From the NCBI GenBank assembly GCA_009760885.1, contig CM019697.1, forward strand, positions 32,423,596-32,487,595: a DNA stretch of 64,000 nucleotides. Direction: 5' to 3'. The notes below the pieces were generated by a model. It saw only the letters and a list, made by a program, of their open reading frames with translations, did no database searches and was not told the DNA's origin. This DNA comes from Achatina immaculata. Its lineage: Eukaryota; Mollusca; Gastropoda; Stylommatophora; Achatinidae. Shown piece by piece: positions 42,639-53,641 of this stretch (the stretch's first letter is position 1; each line of letters starts with the position of its first letter). The position numbers and the translations under genes are program-made.

Positions 42639-43380
42639 CAGGGCATTTCATTCATTTGCATGTCCCTTACGAACTTTGCCTCCCTAACAGCTCTCCTGTA
42701 GACCTCTCGGTTGTAAGCAAGATGCCCTGCTGCTGATGCATCCATTTTCAGATCATCAACGATGTCTTGCAGCCATCTTCGCCTTGGTCTTCCTCTCTTC
42801 CTTTTTCCCATTATGTATCCTTCCACGACTGTCTTCTCTAGATTATCATGACGTTTAATGTGTCCAAAATACGTATTTAACTTTTCTTTGTTTAATGCTA
42901 TTTACTAGCCAGCCTTCTTCAATATTAAGTTCTTGTAGTATGGATACATTTGTTCTTTTTTGTGTCCATGATATTTGAAGAACTCTTCTGTAGCATTTAC
43001 ATTCAAAGGCATTTATTTGTTTATCAACTGTTAAGTGTCCAGGTCTCACAGGCATATGTTCTGTCTGTTCCTCTCCACAGATTCTTTAGGTGTTTTACTT
43101 TCTGAAGAGCAATAGGTGTCCTATTTTTAATTTCCCTCATTGTATCTACATTATTAGTTAGTAGTGATCCAAGATATTCAAAACTCTCCACTTCTTTCAG
43201 CTGCCTTGTTTGTTTTGTCAGTTGTCATCAATTTAGTTTTCTTCGCATTAATTAAGATAGAGGTTGTACTCTTCGCCGATCTCATTAACAGGGCAATGAT
43301 GTGATATTCCTGTTTGTACTCGTAAAGCTGGTAGTGGCAGGTCTTTTCATTCTTCTAGCGATACTTAGAACTGGTAGTGG
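42639..43380 (-). mobile_element. L-B retrotransposon fragment, tandem copy 1
   Basis: The minus strand encodes the L-B end (HLTVDKQINAFECKCYRRVL, RTNVSILQELNIEEGWLVNS, MGKRKRGRPRRRWLQDIVDD, AGHLAYNREVYRRAVREAKF), followed by CATTCATTTGCATGTCCCTT at the 3' side. Upstream it includes the degenerate connection domain to about 43,260, then a non-L-B stretch with GTAGTGGCAGG. The whole 742-bp block is repeated immediately downstream with no difference that I could see. Confidence 0.88.
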
Positions 43381-44122
43381 CAGGGCATTTCATTCATTTG
43401 CATGTCCCTTACGAACTTTGCCTCCCTAACAGCTCTCCTGTAGACCTCTCGGTTGTAAGCAAGATGCCCTGCTGCTGATGCATCCATTTTCAGATCATCA
43501 ACGATGTCTTGCAGCCATCTTCGCCTTGGTCTTCCTCTCTTCCTTTTTCCCATTATGTATCCTTCCACGACTGTCTTCTCTAGATTATCATGACGTTTAA
43601 TGTGTCCAAAATACGTATTTAACTTTTCTTTGTTTAATGCTATTTACTAGCCAGCCTTCTTCAATATTAAGTTCTTGTAGTATGGATACATTTGTTCTTT
43701 TTTGTGTCCATGATATTTGAAGAACTCTTCTGTAGCATTTACATTCAAAGGCATTTATTTGTTTATCAACTGTTAAGTGTCCAGGTCTCACAGGCATATG
43801 TTCTGTCTGTTCCTCTCCACAGATTCTTTAGGTGTTTTACTTTCTGAAGAGCAATAGGTGTCCTATTTTTAATTTCCCTCATTGTATCTACATTATTAGT
43901 TAGTAGTGATCCAAGATATTCAAAACTCTCCACTTCTTTCAGCTGCCTTGTTTGTTTTGTCAGTTGTCATCAATTTAGTTTTCTTCGCATTAATTAAGAT
44001 AGAGGTTGTACTCTTCGCCGATCTCATTAACAGGGCAATGATGTGATATTCCTGTTTGTACTCGTAAAGCTGGTAGTGGCAGGTCTTTTCATTCTTCTAG
44101 CGATACTTAGAACTGGTAGTGG
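43381..44122 (-). mobile_element. L-B retrotransposon fragment, tandem copy 2
   Basis: This is the second copy of the 742-bp block, with the same frames at the same offset (43,365-43,568 and 43,597-43,797). After it a 47-bp piece (GTAGTGGCAGGTCTTTTCAT and following) is repeated once more to about 44,160. Identical copies suggest either a very recent tandem duplication or an assembly artefact. Confidence 0.85.
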
Positions 44123-44235
44123 CAGGTCTTTTCATTCTTCTAGCGATACTTAGAACTGGTACGTTTCTTGTTTTTAACGAAGATCTGTCTTCATGAGCTC
44201 TTGATGAGTAGGTGATTGTAAGTGCCTGCTTTTGG

Positions 44236-44445
<210 letters not shown>

Positions 44446-44784
44446 GTCCGTCTGTCTTTTTCTTTCCCTCCTTCTCTCTTCATTTCTCTATGCAGCTTTT
44501 TGTTCGTCGTCGCTAAATGTTTTCCTTTGCGCCAAGAAAGCTGCAACATTACATTAGTGTAGATTTAAATTTAGTCTACTTTTCTTATTTTTCTACTTCA
44601 TTCAATTCTGATTTTCTATTTGCTTGATCTACAGTATACTTTCTTGAACTGTCATTTATTTATTCAAAATATTGATTATTTATGTCATTGTCAGTTCTCC
44701 TCACAAGGTTGGCTACAGTGGCAGTCTGGTGTGTTCTGTCCTTCGTCTTCACAGTACACTGGGTTCTGCTGTGTCCAGTCCATT
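44446..44784. other. Unassigned sequence
   Basis: T-rich sequence with no recognisable feature between the microsatellite and the 48-bp array. Confidence 0.45.
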
Positions 44785-45215
44785 TTGTATGTTGTCCACC
44801 AGTCTATATCAATGTCGTCATCTTGCTATCTTTTATATGATGTCAGCCAGCCTATATAAATGTCATCATCTTGTTATTTTGTATATGTTGTCCGCCAGCC
44901 TATATGAATGTCATCATCTTGTTATTTTGTATATGTTGTCCAGCAGTCTACATCAGTTTCATCATCTCACTATTTTTATGTTATCCACCAGCCTACGTCA
45001 ATGTCAGCATCTTGTTACCTTTTATACGTTGTCTACTAGCCCATATCAATGTCATAATATTGCTATTTTTTATGTTGTCCACAAGCTTATATCAGTGTCA
45101 TAATATTGCTATTTTTTATGTGTTGTCCACAAGCCTATATCAATGTTATAATATTGCTATTTTTTATATGTTGTCCACATGTCTATATCTGTGCCATCAT
45201 CTGGCTATTTTTTCT
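44785..45215. repeat. 48-bp minisatellite
   Basis: About nine diverged copies contain TATGTTGTCC, CAGCCTATAT and AATGTCATCATCTTG (or ATAATATTG), followed by CTATTTTTTA. Unit length is about 48 bp, with some units shorter. Confidence 0.88.
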
Positions 45216-45431
45216 ACTTTTCTCTGTAGTATCATTTATATTATTGTATTATGCCTCTTGATATTACAGAAATATTTTAACTCTTCTTAGACGATGTACG
45301 AGTATTTGCTAACTGTGACAGAAAGAGTAGTTTGAGTGTAATAATATCAGAGGAAGGAGTATATATTTGCTGGGAAATGGAATGACACGTCACTGATTCG
45401 GAGAGATAAAGATAGAGAATGAATAATGAAT
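45216..45431. other. Unassigned sequence
   Basis: Nothing was recognised. Confidence 0.4.
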
Positions 45432-45525
45432 CTATGAATGAATGATCTTTATCTTCAAATGGAAGGGCTGGGCACGCAGGCTTGTCTTACATCCTGCCCT
45501 TCATCACTCCGTCTTTCATTCCTTT
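45432..45525 (-). mobile_element. L-F retrotransposon, short 3' terminal fragment
   Basis: On the minus strand this is the L-F terminal block (TGATGAAGGGCAGGATGTAA, then CAGCCC and a TTTGAAGATAAAGATCATTC end) with a short GAAT-type tail. It is truncated after about 95 bp. A GA-rich tract follows to 45,570. Confidence 0.75.
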
Positions 45526-45764
45526 CACAAGAGAGAAAGAGAAAGAGAGAGAGAGAGACGGAGAGAGAGGCATAGTTACTAGATGACGAAATAATCAGGA
45601 CGGGAAGTCGAAAAACGTCCACCCTGTCCGCTAGTCGTTTGTGTGATTTCATAATCCCCCACCCCACCCCCATGTTTGCTGTCGCCAGAGAGTGGAATGA
45701 AGACCGCGGCAGAGAAAGAGAAATGTGCGGTCAACCAAGAGTTTCTCTAAAATTATCATTTCCA
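45526..45764. repeat. GA-rich tract and unassigned flank
   Basis: An imperfect (GA)n run is at about 45,530-45,570 and a C-rich stretch (CCCCCACCCCACCCCC) at 45,656-45,671. Confidence 0.6.
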
Positions 45765-46385
45765 AGAGGAAGCAGAGAATGAATCTAGGCATTCCGTTTC
45801 CAGGAAGAGAGCAGAGAACGAATCTAGGCAGTCCTATCCAGGAAGGAAGCAGAGAACTAATCTAGACAGTCCTAGCCAGGAAGGAAGCAGAGAACGAATC
45901 TAGGCAGTCCCATCCAGGAAGGAAGCAGAGAACAAATCTAGACAGTCTCATCCAGGAAGGAAGCAGAGAACAAATCTAGACAGTCTCATCCAGGAAGGAA
46001 GCAGAGAACGAATCTAGACAGTCCCATCCAGGAAGGAAGCAGAGAACGAATCTAGGCAGTCTCATCCAGGAAGGAAGCAGAGAACGAATCTAGACAGTCT
46101 CATCCAGGAAGGAAGCAGAGAACGAATCTAGGCAGTCTCATCCAGGAAGGAAGCAGAGAACGAATCTAGACAGTCTCATCCAGGAAGGAAGCAGAGAACG
46201 AATCTAGACAGTCTCATCCAGGAAGGAAGCAGAGAACGAATCTAGGCAGTCTCATCCAGGAAGGAAGCAGAGAACGAATCTAGACAGTCTCAGCCAGGAA
46301 GGAAGCAGAGAACGAATCTAGGCAGTCCCATCCAGGAAGGAAGCAGAGAACGAATCTAGACAGTCTCATCCAGGAAGGAAGCAGC
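45765..46385. repeat. 38-bp minisatellite
   Basis: About 16 copies of a 38-bp unit (CATCCAGGAAGGAAGCAGAG, AACGAATCTAG and ACAGTCT) are arranged head to tail. The last dozen units are nearly identical. The first two units carry TTTCCAGGAAGAGA- or TTCCAAGAGG-type differences. Confidence 0.92.
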
Positions 46386-46464
46386 TTTGAGAGTTTTTCT
46401 TCTGAGATGAAATACCTGGCTGTCTTGGAAGAAGTCTAATATTTTATCTCTCCTATTTTTATCC

Positions 46465-46680
46465 CAAAACAAGCTATCAAGTGGAACTCAACAGGCCGAA
46501 GAAAAAGAGGCAGGCCGCGTGAAACTCTGAAGAGGACATTATTAAGAGAGGCCAAATTAACAGGCATAAAATCCTTTGATGAGGTTGAAAGACTCGCCGA
46601 AGACAGGAAAAATTGGCGAACTACTTTACGAGCCCTATGTGACGTTTAACGGCACGGGAAGGTATAAGATATAAGATAAG
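46465..46680 (+). pseudogene. L-D retrotransposon 3' fragment
   Basis: The plus strand encodes PKQAIKWNSTGRRKRGRPRE, TLKRTLLREAKLTGIKSFDE and NWRTTLRALCDV with a stop at about 46,648. CGGCACGGGAAGGTATAAGA and a TATAAGATAAGAAG tail follow. It is close in sequence to 30,418-30,637 and has no visible frameshift. Confidence 0.9.
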
Positions 46681-47393
46681 AAGATTTTTTTCTATTTTTC
46701 ATTATTTCTTTTCAGTTTCGTTTGATTTATTATTTTAAAACAATTTTGGATTAAGACTGGAATCGAAACGTTGCTTTATTAACACTTATATCAACAGCTT
46801 TTTGTTTGCAAACAATACTAAAACTTAATATTTTCTCGTGAAACTAGAAAGATGATCTACTCTTGTTATTTTGTTCAATATTAATTCCGACTTTAAAAAA
46901 TTGACAGTACTTTATATAAAATATGTAATATTTTAAGACAAATCTACTTTTACAAAACAGTGAAAATACTCCAGCGAAAGAGTAAAATAGAGCCTCGTCA
47001 TTTTGGTGTCTGGTTTTAGGAAATGTGATAACAAAAAACAGGTGTTTTCTTGACATTTTTATAGTTTCACGCACTCTGTCTATGTTTGCTTTCCTCTTCA
47101 GCTCACAAATTAATCTCCGCCCTGCGATAATGTTTTTTCCTCCTTTGTTATTCATTACATGTAGGCTAGACTTCATTGGAAGTTTTATTAGTAGGTTAAT
47201 TTCTTAAGTTGTAAACAGTATTTTTGGTAGATTTTTAGAATTTAAACATAATTTTTTCTCTTCATTAGACACGAATAAAGAAAATAATTTATCTGAAAAG
47301 TGGCAGATGCACATAAATTGACACAAGAAACAGACACATATAGAAACATGCGCAGGCAGGGCAAACTAAAAAAAAAAAAAACAGACCTGCACA
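46681..47393. other. AT-rich unassigned sequence
   Basis: No gene was recognised. A 110-codon minus-strand frame at 46,844-47,176 is AT-driven with no recognisable domain. An A13 run is at 47,368-47,380. Confidence 0.45.
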
Positions 47394-48456
47394 GGCAGAT
47401 AGAACGAACGAATATTGGGCACGCACGCCTGTCTAACATTCTGCCCTTCATCACACAGCTTTCACTCAGTCACAGTCATTCAGCTTTTGTTAATGAACAT
47501 AGTAAACATGAAGAAGCAATCAAGTAATTACATAAATAAATAATAAACTATCTCTCGTCCATTCATTCTACACTCCGATTTATGCATCTACATGAAACAA
47601 ACTTAATTACATTCTCACATTCATTCAAAACTAACAGATTTATAGAAAAGCAGTAAAAACAAAATTACAACAATCAAGCCATACTTTAAACTACTTTAGA
47701 CTATGCTTAGGGAGGCATATAGTTCGTATCAAATAGATGTTGACAAAGTTTGAAATTATAAGAACGAATATTACTTATAAATTTTATAGGACTTGGTAGG
47801 GCATTCCAAAGTTGGACAGCTGAGTAAGAGAAGCTTTTTTAAAACATGTCAAGACTTGGTTTTGGGAAAATACAGTTCGCTGAAAAGAAATCTCTTCTTG
47901 AGGGGTAGAATATCAAGATGTTTGTCCTTATTTGTAATATGTGCTGCATGCTTGTCATCTGTAACTTTACTGGTCCTTTTTGAAGTGAGTAAAGTCTTTT
48001 CATGTTTGACATGGAGCAACCATCCCAGACTGTGGAACAGTAGCCCAAGTGTGTTTGGATCTGTGATATGTAGTATATTTTTCTGGTGTCTATGTCAAGA
48101 CTATGTTTAATTTTAGTAAACTGGTAACCTTTTTGAGCAATGAGTTTGGTTAGATTGTCTACATGATGATTCCAACTGAGGTGGTGGTCAATCATGCGAC
48201 CCAGAGTTTTATGTTCGCTAGAATTCTCAATTTGTGAAGTTCCAGCATGGAGCTGTAGTTTTGTTGTTGGTGAATTTGTTAATTTCTGTCCTGTTGTAAT
48301 GAGCATTGATTTTGTTTTACTGGTGTTTATGAGCATTCTGTTGTTGTTGCTCCAGTTAATTAGACTGTTTATTTTATTTTGAAGAGATGACTCGAGGTTA
48401 ATACAGTCATTGTCACTAGTGTAAACAGAAAGACAGACAGACACACACACACACAC
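47394..48456 (-). pseudogene. L-F retrotransposon, RT C-terminal half and 3' UTR
   Basis: A 205-codon minus-strand frame (47,839-48,456) encodes the downstream part of a CR1/Jockey-like reverse transcriptase: LESSLQNKINSLINWSNNNR, INTSKTKSMLITT, LGRMIDHHLSWNHHVDNLTK, GYCSTVWDGCSMSNMKRLYS and PKPSLDMF, then a stop. The reading continues as KSFSYSAVQLWNALPSPIKF to YMPP near 47,710. The UTR block at 47,394-47,710 contains the family word GATGAAGGGCAGAATGTTAG. The palm with the YADD motif is missing, because truncation is at 48,456 beside a (CA)n run. Confidence 0.85.
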
Positions 48457-48621
48457 ACACTATCTTTCTTTTATCTCGCATAAAGTGCTTTTGAAAATAC
48501 TGGCTTTCTCAAAACAACATTCGTGCTTTATTCTGTTTGTTAAAATGTAATATTACACACGTTTTAAGTTCATAAATCAGTAGTTCCAAAACCTTTTCTA
48601 GCTGCAGCCATCCCTTGTTTC

Positions 48622-48818
48622 TCTAATCATAACACTGTCGCTTTAATCATAACACTGTCGCTTTAATCATAATACTGTCTCTCTAATCATAACATTGTCT
48701 CTCTAATCATAACAATGTCTCTCTAATCATAACAATGTCTCTCTAATCATAACAATGTCTCTCTAATCATAACACTGTCTCTCTAATCATAACAATGTCT
48801 CTCTAACCATAACACTAG
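48622..48818. repeat. 20-bp minisatellite
   Basis: About ten copies of TCTCTCTAATCATAACAATG occur. The first two or three have CGCTTTAATC and CACTG variants. Confidence 0.92.
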
Positions 48819-48918
48819 CGCCCTTGATAACATTGTTTCCCCTCAGTTGAAGCTGACGTTCCCTGTTGCTCTTTTCCTTTACCGCCGCCTCGCCTCACCC
48901 TGGACCCACTTCACTCTC

Positions 48919-48938
48919 TCTCACTCCTCTTTCACTCC

Positions 48939-49020
<82 letters not shown>
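48919..49020. repeat. (CT)n-(AT)n-(AG)n palindromic microsatellite
   Basis: A CT run (from about 48,938), an AT run (48,957-49,007) and an AG run (to 49,021) form a self-complementary tract. The mariner-like element begins at its right end. Confidence 0.9.
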
Positions 49021-49022
<2 letters not shown>

Positions 49023-50871
49023 GGTGTTTATAAAGTCTCACTACACTTTTCATGTAAAAAATGAAGAAAATGACGTCATAAAAATGTGCTGTCCAGTCAG
49101 TCGTGAAGAAAAATGCAGTGAATGGTTGCCATCTGCTGGAGTAATTTTTTGCGGTCAAAACAGAATGGTGTTATCAACGGAAGAAAGAATTGTTCTGGTT
49201 GAACAAGTGTTTCGAAATGGCGGTATATACACACGGATGGTTATTAAACGATTTATAGCAACATTTCCTGATAAACAACCTCCTCATCCCACTACGGTTT
49301 TAGAAATTTGTTGAATAAGTTTCGTGATACGGGAACTGTGGAAGATCTGGTAGGCCTGCTGTGTCTGAAGAAAAATGTCTAGATATCCAAGATAGAATCC
49401 TGAAAAGTCCATGCAAGTCCTTAAGGAAAATGTCGCAAGAAGTGAACGTATCACTGAGCACAGTGCACAAAATTCTTAAACATCGGTTACATTTTTATCC
49501 ATACAAGATTTCTGTTGTGTCTGAACTAAAAGAGTGTGACAATCAATCCAGAGTCAACTACTTCAAGTGGATTCATGCATTTTTAGCTGAATAAGACGAG
49601 TCAGTTCTCGATTTAGCATTCTTTTCTGGTGAGGCATGGTTTCATTTATCTGGATACATAAACAGCCAAAATAATCGTATTTGGAGTAGTGTTAATCCCA
49701 GAATGTATAAAATAGTAAAAAGTAGGAGCAGCTTTATTACTTAACGATTACAAAGTTGTGACGTTTCGGCGTGAGCCTTAATCATACAAAAACATACAGG
49801 ACGAAGAAATAGAGAGAGGAGATAAAGTATAGATTCACATGAATACTATTAAAAAAATTTTTTTTAAGGTACTTAGCTGTAAATTGTAAGATGTGGCTTG
49901 TCCGGCGGTGTGTGTCAGGAATGGATTTAGTAGAACGTGGAGACTGTTTAAATAGAGACCTGTGATAGTATTCATGTGAATATATACTTTATCTCCTCTC
50001 TCTGTTTCTTCGTCCTGTATGTTTTTGTATGATTAAGGCTCACGCCGAAACGTCACAACTTTGTAATCGTTAAGTAATAAAGCTGCTCCTACTTTTTTCC
50101 TAGTTTATACATTCTGGTATCACAGCTTTACTGCAGTGCTTCGTGTGTAGTTATATACTTATACACTAATTATTGTGTGTTAGTGTTAATCCCAATGCAT
50201 TTCGTGAAGCGCTGATACACGATGCGAAAATTGGGTATGGTGTGCTGTCAGTAGAAAACTTTTAATTAGACCAATTTTCTTCAACAACACTATAAATACC
50301 GATCGGCACCGTACTGACATTCTGGAACCTTTTTTTAGAACAGCTGAATGAACGTGAAATTGAAGAAGTGGTTCCAGCAAGATGGTGCAACTGCACACAC
50401 AGCTAGAGCAACACACGGTTTTTTGGAAGAAATTTTCGCAAATCACATAGTATCTCGTGGGATTTGGCCTGCTCGTTCTCCAGATCTAAATACATTAGAT
50501 TATTATCTACGGAGTTTTTTTAAAGGAAATGTTTACAAAAATAATGTACAAACAATTGAGGACCTGAAAAAGACAATCAGAATTACCACTCAAGAAATAA
50601 CAATAGACATATTGCACAAGGTATTTGACAATATGAAGAGACGTGTACAGTCATGTCTTGTAGCCCGTGGTGGACATTTCCAACAACTGTTATAATGAAT
50701 ATTTCAGTGGTACATTCCAGCTAACCCAAAACAGCGTTGTATCATTGCAGTCACTATTGTAAATAATTAAATGACTTTTTTAAAGCACATTTTGTGATGA
50801 CGTCATTTACTTCATTTTCTTTTCAACTTTTTTTTCATAGAAAGTGTTGTGAGACTTTTAAAAACACACTG
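49021..50871 (+). mobile_element. Mariner-like DNA transposon, inactivated and split by a fold-back insertion
   Basis: Terminal inverted repeats are visible: GGGTGTTTATAAAGTCTCAC at the left and its imperfect complement ending at 50,871 (GTGAGACTTTTAAAAACACA). Both sides extend inwards to an ATGACGTCAT palindrome (49,070-49,079 and 50,797-50,806). The transposase runs left to right in several frames. MVLSTEERIVLVEQVF (start 49,165) begins an HTH region, then NLLNKFRDTGTVEDL, SLRKMSQEVNVSLSTVHKIL, FFSGEAWFHLSGYINSQNNR and, after the insertion, KWFQQDGATAHTARATH and WPARSPDLNTLDYYLRSFFK, ending GGHFQQLL. The first catalytic Asp (expected SDEAW) is Gly. Frameshifts occur near 49,315 and 49,350, and stops near 49,592 and 50,263-50,340. 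Without the insert the element is about 1.36 kb. Confidence 0.9.
49701..50180. mobile_element. Fold-back element 2 with 147-bp inverted arms and 14-bp target duplication
   Basis: The insert lies in the mariner coding sequence between direct copies of TAGTGTTAATCCCA (49,687-49,700 and 50,181-50,194). The left arm 49,701-49,847 and right arm 49,967-50,114 are inverted copies with only a handful of mismatches. They enclose about 119 bp. A further 66 bp (50,115-50,180) follows the right arm, so the ends are asymmetric. Each arm contains AAGGCTCACGCCGAAACGTC, a small GGC/GCC hairpin followed by GAAACGTC. This resembles the hammerhead-ribozyme region of Penelope-like element termini, although the CUGAnGA box reads TATGATTA. 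There is no coding sequence. Retrotransposition is favoured by the target duplication and asymmetric end. Confidence 0.85.
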
Positions 50872-50949
50872 TCTTAACTCTGTTATACGGTAGCTCCCTA
50901 AGTGACTGGTATTGCTCCTCTATCTCTCTCCCGCTCTCTCTCTCTCTCA

Positions 50950-50997
<48 letters not shown>

Positions 50998-51086
50998 TGC
51001 TTGCCTTAACTCTATTATACGGTAGCGCCCTAAGTAACTGGTACTGCTCCTCTCTCTCTCCTTCTCTCCCTCCCTCTCTCTTTCCC
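50872..51086. repeat. Tandem segment with CTTAACTCTATTATACGG core, units 1-2
   Basis: Two units share CTTAACTCTGTTATACGGTA, CCCTAAGTGACTGG and TGCTCCTCT, followed by CT-rich and TA-rich runs. A third lies at 51,432-51,505 beyond the L-F insertion. Unit length is about 130 bp and varies with the CT/TA runs. Confidence 0.8.
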
Positions 51087-51415
51087 TCTTAAAAGGTATC
51101 TTAAATTGCTCTTACAGACAACGAATAGATTTAATTGTTTTCTGAATAGTCCCGAAAATTTTGTTTAGTAGATAGTCATTTATAATGTATGTAGTTACTT
51201 CTGTACTGAGTGAATGTTTAAGAGCGAAACGTAAATGTTATATTTTATTTTATGTCTCTCAGATTCAATGTTAGTTATGTTTGTTATATGAACAGCATAT
51301 GTGTAGAATGTCTGGAATAGAGTGAAAGATGTATGATAAAGGGCAGAATGTCAGACGGGCCTGCATGCCCAATTCTTAACCTGTTTGAAATAAAGATCAA
51401 TCAATCAATCAATCT
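51087..51415 (+). mobile_element. L-F retrotransposon 3' UTR copy, uninterrupted
   Basis: The UTR runs in plus orientation from CTTAAAAGGTATCTTAAATT to AATAAAGATCAATCAATCAA at 51,391-51,410. It contains GGGCAGAATGTCAGACGGGC. It covers the site that is interrupted by L-B at 3,249-3,678: here TTTAGTAGATAGTCATTTAT is continuous at about 51,165-51,184. There is no coding sequence. It is inserted between units of the CTTAACTC tandem segment. Confidence 0.85.
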
Positions 51416-51431
51416 CTCCCTTCCTCTCTAT

Positions 51432-51505
51432 GTATACATACTGCCTGCCTTAACTCTATTATACGGTAGTTCCCTAAGTGACTGGTATTGCTCCTCTCTC
51501 CGGTG
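51432..51505. repeat. Tandem segment with CTTAACTCTATTATACGG core, unit 3
   Basis: TGCCTTAACTCTATTATACG, CCCTAAGTGACTGG and TTGCTCCTCTC match units 1-2, showing that L-F is inserted in this tandem block. Confidence 0.8.
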
Positions 51506-52180
51506 GGTGTGGGTGGGGGATGGGTGTGGCTGTAAGAAGATTCATGACAGCAGTGATTGAGAAACGAACAAAAAAATGTTTCTGGGCTGGAAAGACTTAA
51601 ACCCAGGCGACCAGAGGCCGGCAGCTGGCTCAGGTTTGAATACCTCTGCTCAACACTTCAGCCTTTGAGAAATTGTTACCGCTAGAGGCGATAACAGCCA
51701 GGGTTTTACCGCGACTTTTCTACAGACAAATTCATCACCATATGTAAATTTACGGCCCACACTGTTCCTCATCTTTCCTGTAACTTTTACATCCCTCGGG
51801 GACTTTCGCAATTTATCAGGCCAAGTGCAGTTAAGCAACGAATCATACTACAAACCTTATGAATATGCGGGTATGCTAATATTCATCAATTTTACGAGCT
51901 GCCAGACTGCCGAGAATGCTGTTTCCGTTATCCACATCGTTCTTGTTTTGTCATTTTTCTGAAAATAGTAAAGATTAGTTTCGTTGCTGGATGATTTTCT
52001 TTCATTTTTTGAAATTTTATCTACCGGTTTGTTTGTGGGGTTAAAGATTCGAAGTAAAGTATTTGTTTGGTCAAGTTGTTCAGATATTGGTCTTTCCAAT
52101 CGTTAAGTGGAGTATTTCTCCATGTGTATACACTTCTGCAATGTTTTGGTGTTTCGTTTTATCATATCTTCATTTTGTAT
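51506..52180. other. Unassigned sequence
   Basis: No gene was recognised. A 62-codon minus-strand frame at 51,650-51,838 and an 80-codon one at 51,857-52,099 show no recognisable domain. GGTTTGAATACC near 51,632 resembles a tRNA T-loop, but no cloverleaf could be drawn. Confidence 0.45.
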
Positions 52181-52455
52181 ACACTTTTTCTTTCTTTCTG
52201 TCTTTCTTTCTTTTATTTCTCTCTTTCCACGCATCAGTTTTTTCCAATCTTTTTATATCTTTTCTTCTGTTTTCTTTCTTTCTTTGTCTTTTGTTTGCTT
52301 GTTTCTTTCCTTCTTTCTTTCCTTGTCAGTATTTATTTATATTTCCGCCCTTATTCTTCACCGTCTCTTGTTTCTCTTTCTTTATCTTAAACCTGTTCTT
52401 GTTTCTCTTTCTTTATCTTAAACCTGCTCTTGTTTCTCTTTCTTTATCTTAAACC
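52181..52455. repeat. CT-rich tract with 28-bp repeats
   Basis: The polypyrimidine tract contains three to four copies of a 28-bp unit, TCTTGTTTCTCTTTCTTTAT plus CTTAAACC, at 52,365-52,455. Open plus-strand frames here are hydrophobic and composition-driven. Confidence 0.8.
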
Positions 52456-53130
52456 ATCTCTTGTTTTCGTTCCGCCTTCGCCAACATCTCAGTTTTTTTT
52501 TTGTGTGTTTTTTTTTTCGCCGTTTCTTTTTGGTAACCCTTGTAAGAAAGCTCGTAGAAATGAGATGTATTGACTTTCCTGCCAGCGAATGGAGTGTTTG
52601 TGACATGTGGAGATGGAGGTGTGCCACGAAGTTATGGCCCCTTGTCTAAGAGTCTCAACGTTTTTCTTTTTTGTTATTTACGTCTACTTTAAGTAGGGGA
52701 GGGAAATGTTGTGTGAAAGAGATATGTGGGGAGTGGGGGAATTATGGGCGAGCCTGAAGAAAGGTAGTTTAACAGCCATCATCATGTGCCGTTTACTCAG
52801 GGAAGATATTTCACAAAAAAAGACCTTACGATCAATCTTAATCTTTCTCTTGATAGTTTGCTGGACCTGACTGTTCTTAGTCCATTCACTGGCCTACATT
52901 CATTATTTACCGTGCCGGACGTGGTTGACGATCATGCCTCACTATCCTGCGCGATCCTTGGTGCTTTCAAATCATTTTACTGCTTATCCTTTCCGTGCCA
53001 CTAGGTCAGCCTGCTCCGGTGCATGGTTATCTTAGGGAGAAGTTCCTCAGTTCAGGGGGAACAACTGGAAAAACAACTACTTCTTCCCAACCAACTCTGT
53101 CACTGTTGCAAATTCTAAAGAACTTTACTG
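52456..53130. other. Unassigned sequence
   Basis: Nothing was recognised. A 72-codon plus-strand frame at 52,786-53,004 and a 61-codon frame at 52,995-53,180 have no domain that I know. Confidence 0.4.
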
Positions 53131-53294
53131 AAGCATATCTTCGAACTACAAAGTACCTTCTTAAGACATCATCGATCTAAAGCACAGCTTCGAACAATAC
53201 GAACTAAAACATACCTTGTTATCAAATCACTGGTTTGAACCATATCTTCCAAACATAATTATTTTGTTAACAATTCACTAATCTGATACATATC

Positions 53295-53595
53295 ATTCAT
53301 TCATTCATTTGCATGTCCCTTACGGAACTTTGCCTCCCTAACAGCACTCCTGTAGGCCTCTCGGTTGTGAGCAAGATGCCCTGCTGCTGATGCATCCATT
53401 TGCAGATCATCAAAGATGTCTTGCAGCCATCTTCGCCTTGGTCTTCCTCTCTTTCTTTTTCCAATTATGTACCCTTACAAGACAGTTTTCTCTAGATTAT
53501 CATGACGTTTAATGTGTCCAAAATATATAAGTTTTCTCTCTTTAATAGCCAAGCTTCTTCACTATTAAGTTCTTGTAGTATGGATATATTTGTTC

Positions 53596-53641
<46 letters not shown>

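Noticed and set aside
51590..51650. Possible tRNA (GGTTTGAATACC resembles a T-loop)
   Set aside because: No acceptor stem, anticodon stem or D-arm pairing could be drawn around it.
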